From Candidatus Gastranaerophilales bacterium (GTDB lineage Bacteria; Cyanobacteriota; Vampirovibrionia; Gastranaerophilales; Gastranaerophilaceae), in NCBI GenBank assembly GCA_944324205.1, contig CALUVK010000114.1:1-5576 (forward strand): DNA of 5,576 nt. Direction: 5' to 3'. A program made the position numbers and the translations under genes. The notes beneath the pieces are model-generated. The model was not told the DNA's origin. It saw nothing but the letters and a program-made list of their open reading frames with translations, and ran no database searches. Of this stretch, positions 5,114-5,576 are shown one piece after another (the stretch's first letter is position 1; each line of letters starts with the position of its first letter).

Positions 5114-5576
5114 TTATCTGTTTGGAGTAACATTAATAAACGGCATTGCGCCCCCAAGCATATATTGTGGCATTTTACCGTCCCATTTTTGAACCGCTTC
5201 ATACTGGACTAAGGATTTATTCTGGCTTAAAGCGCGGGCACGGATTGCCATTGATTTAGCTTCTGCTTCTGCTGCAATAACTTTTTGTTTAGCCTCTTCT
5301 TCAACCTGCACAGTTTTATTTTTGGCTTTCAGCGCTTCCTGCTCCGCTGTTACCTTGCTCTCAATAGCTCTTTCAAAAACCTCTGAATAATTAATTTCGG
5401 TCATTTGAAAATCCGTTACATTAATATAGTTATCTTTTAATTGGCCTTGAAGCTTAAATAGAATATCTCCTGTAGCTTTTTCCCTGTTTGCAATCAAATC
5501 TTGAGCATTCCATTTGCCGATAATATCCTTAATCGTACCTTCTACAACAGGGGTTAAAATTGTGCTCACATAATCC
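5114..5576 (-). CDS. SPFH/band-7 (prohibitin-like) protein, C-terminal part (runs off right edge)
   Basis: The reverse strand is open from the window edge to TAA at 5114-5116, giving 154 complete codons. A GTG at 5567-5569 could be mistaken for a start, but the frame continues upstream of it (Asp-Tyr-Val) and the text is mid-domain, so that Val is internal and the real start lies beyond the window. The first part is the end of an SPFH domain (TPVVEGTIKDIIGKW, then NVTDFQMTEINYSEVFERAI). It is followed by a long Ala/Glu/Lys-rich helix predicted to form a coiled coil (VTAEQEALKAKNKTVQVEEE, then AEAEAKSMAIRARAL) and a short C-terminal tail, QYEAVQKWDGKMPQYMLGG, typical of bacterial prohibitin homologues. 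Such proteins are membrane-anchored at the N-terminus and form large oligomeric cages or microdomains, often with FtsH-type proteases. The membrane anchor is not visible here. The family call is firm; the specific partner is unknown. Confidence 0.92.
   Translation of the reverse strand, partial: DYVSTILTPVVEGTIKDIIGKWNAQDLIANREKATGDILFKLQGQLKDNYINVTDFQMTEINYSEVFERAIESKVTAEQEALKAKNKTVQVEEEAKQKVIAAEAEAKSMAIRARALSQNKSLVQYEAVQKWDGKMPQYMLGGAMPFINVTPNR

Noticed and set aside
4942..5130. Open frame of 62 codons on the plus strand
   Set aside because: Antisense to the proC N-terminus and crossing into the SPFH 3' end; no promoter, no ribosome site and a low-complexity hydrophobic translation.
5567..5569. 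GTG as the start of the SPFH gene
   Set aside because: The frame stays open to the window edge, and the residues around it are the middle of an SPFH domain, so this is an internal Val of a gene cut by the window.

Overview
The window is AT-rich (about one third G+C by eye), gene-dense bacterial DNA read with the standard bacterial code, since TGA, TAA and TAG all behave as stops. It has short spacers, sigma70-type promoters and one strong intrinsic terminator. Protein style suggests an uncultured AT-rich gut or environmental bacterium. My best guess is Cyanobacteriota/Melainabacteria (Gastranaerophilales-like), but this is an impression from gene content and sequence style, not a search, and other AT-rich phyla remain possible.

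Layout. Positions 1-290 (minus): N-terminal part of a TPR-repeat protein that runs off the left edge. Positions 291-437: divergent promoter region. Positions 438-776 (plus): a 112-residue protein of unknown function that appears to be built from two diverged copies of one unit, each opening with RRWYD. Positions 762-1676 (minus): a serine alpha/beta hydrolase whose 3' end overlaps the previous gene tail-to-tail by 15 bp. Positions 1677-1849: a second divergent promoter region. Positions 1850-2644 (plus): tpiA, triosephosphate isomerase, with its own promoter and a strong terminator at 2656-2695. Positions 2758-4242 (plus): a TPR protein with a C-terminal GT-B (GT9-like) glycosyltransferase domain. 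Positions 4255-5061 (minus): proC, pyrroline-5-carboxylate reductase, convergent with the previous gene across only 12 bp. Positions 5114-5576 (minus): C-terminal part of an SPFH/band-7 (prohibitin-like) protein that runs off the right edge, probably co-transcribed with proC.

Most of the window is ordinary chromosomal content: glycolysis, proline synthesis, a membrane-scaffold SPFH protein and glycan modification. I see no mobile element, CRISPR array, rRNA or tRNA, and no defence or biosynthetic cluster. The points most worth a second look are: (i) two minus-strand genes whose -10 boxes lie 6 and 8 nt before the ATG, with no Shine-Dalgarno and an in-frame stop just upstream, so both predict leaderless mRNAs, while the plus-strand genes have normal leaders; (ii) the internal duplication in the RRWYD protein; (iii) a Cys-rich CxCxC insertion in an otherwise canonical triosephosphate isomerase.
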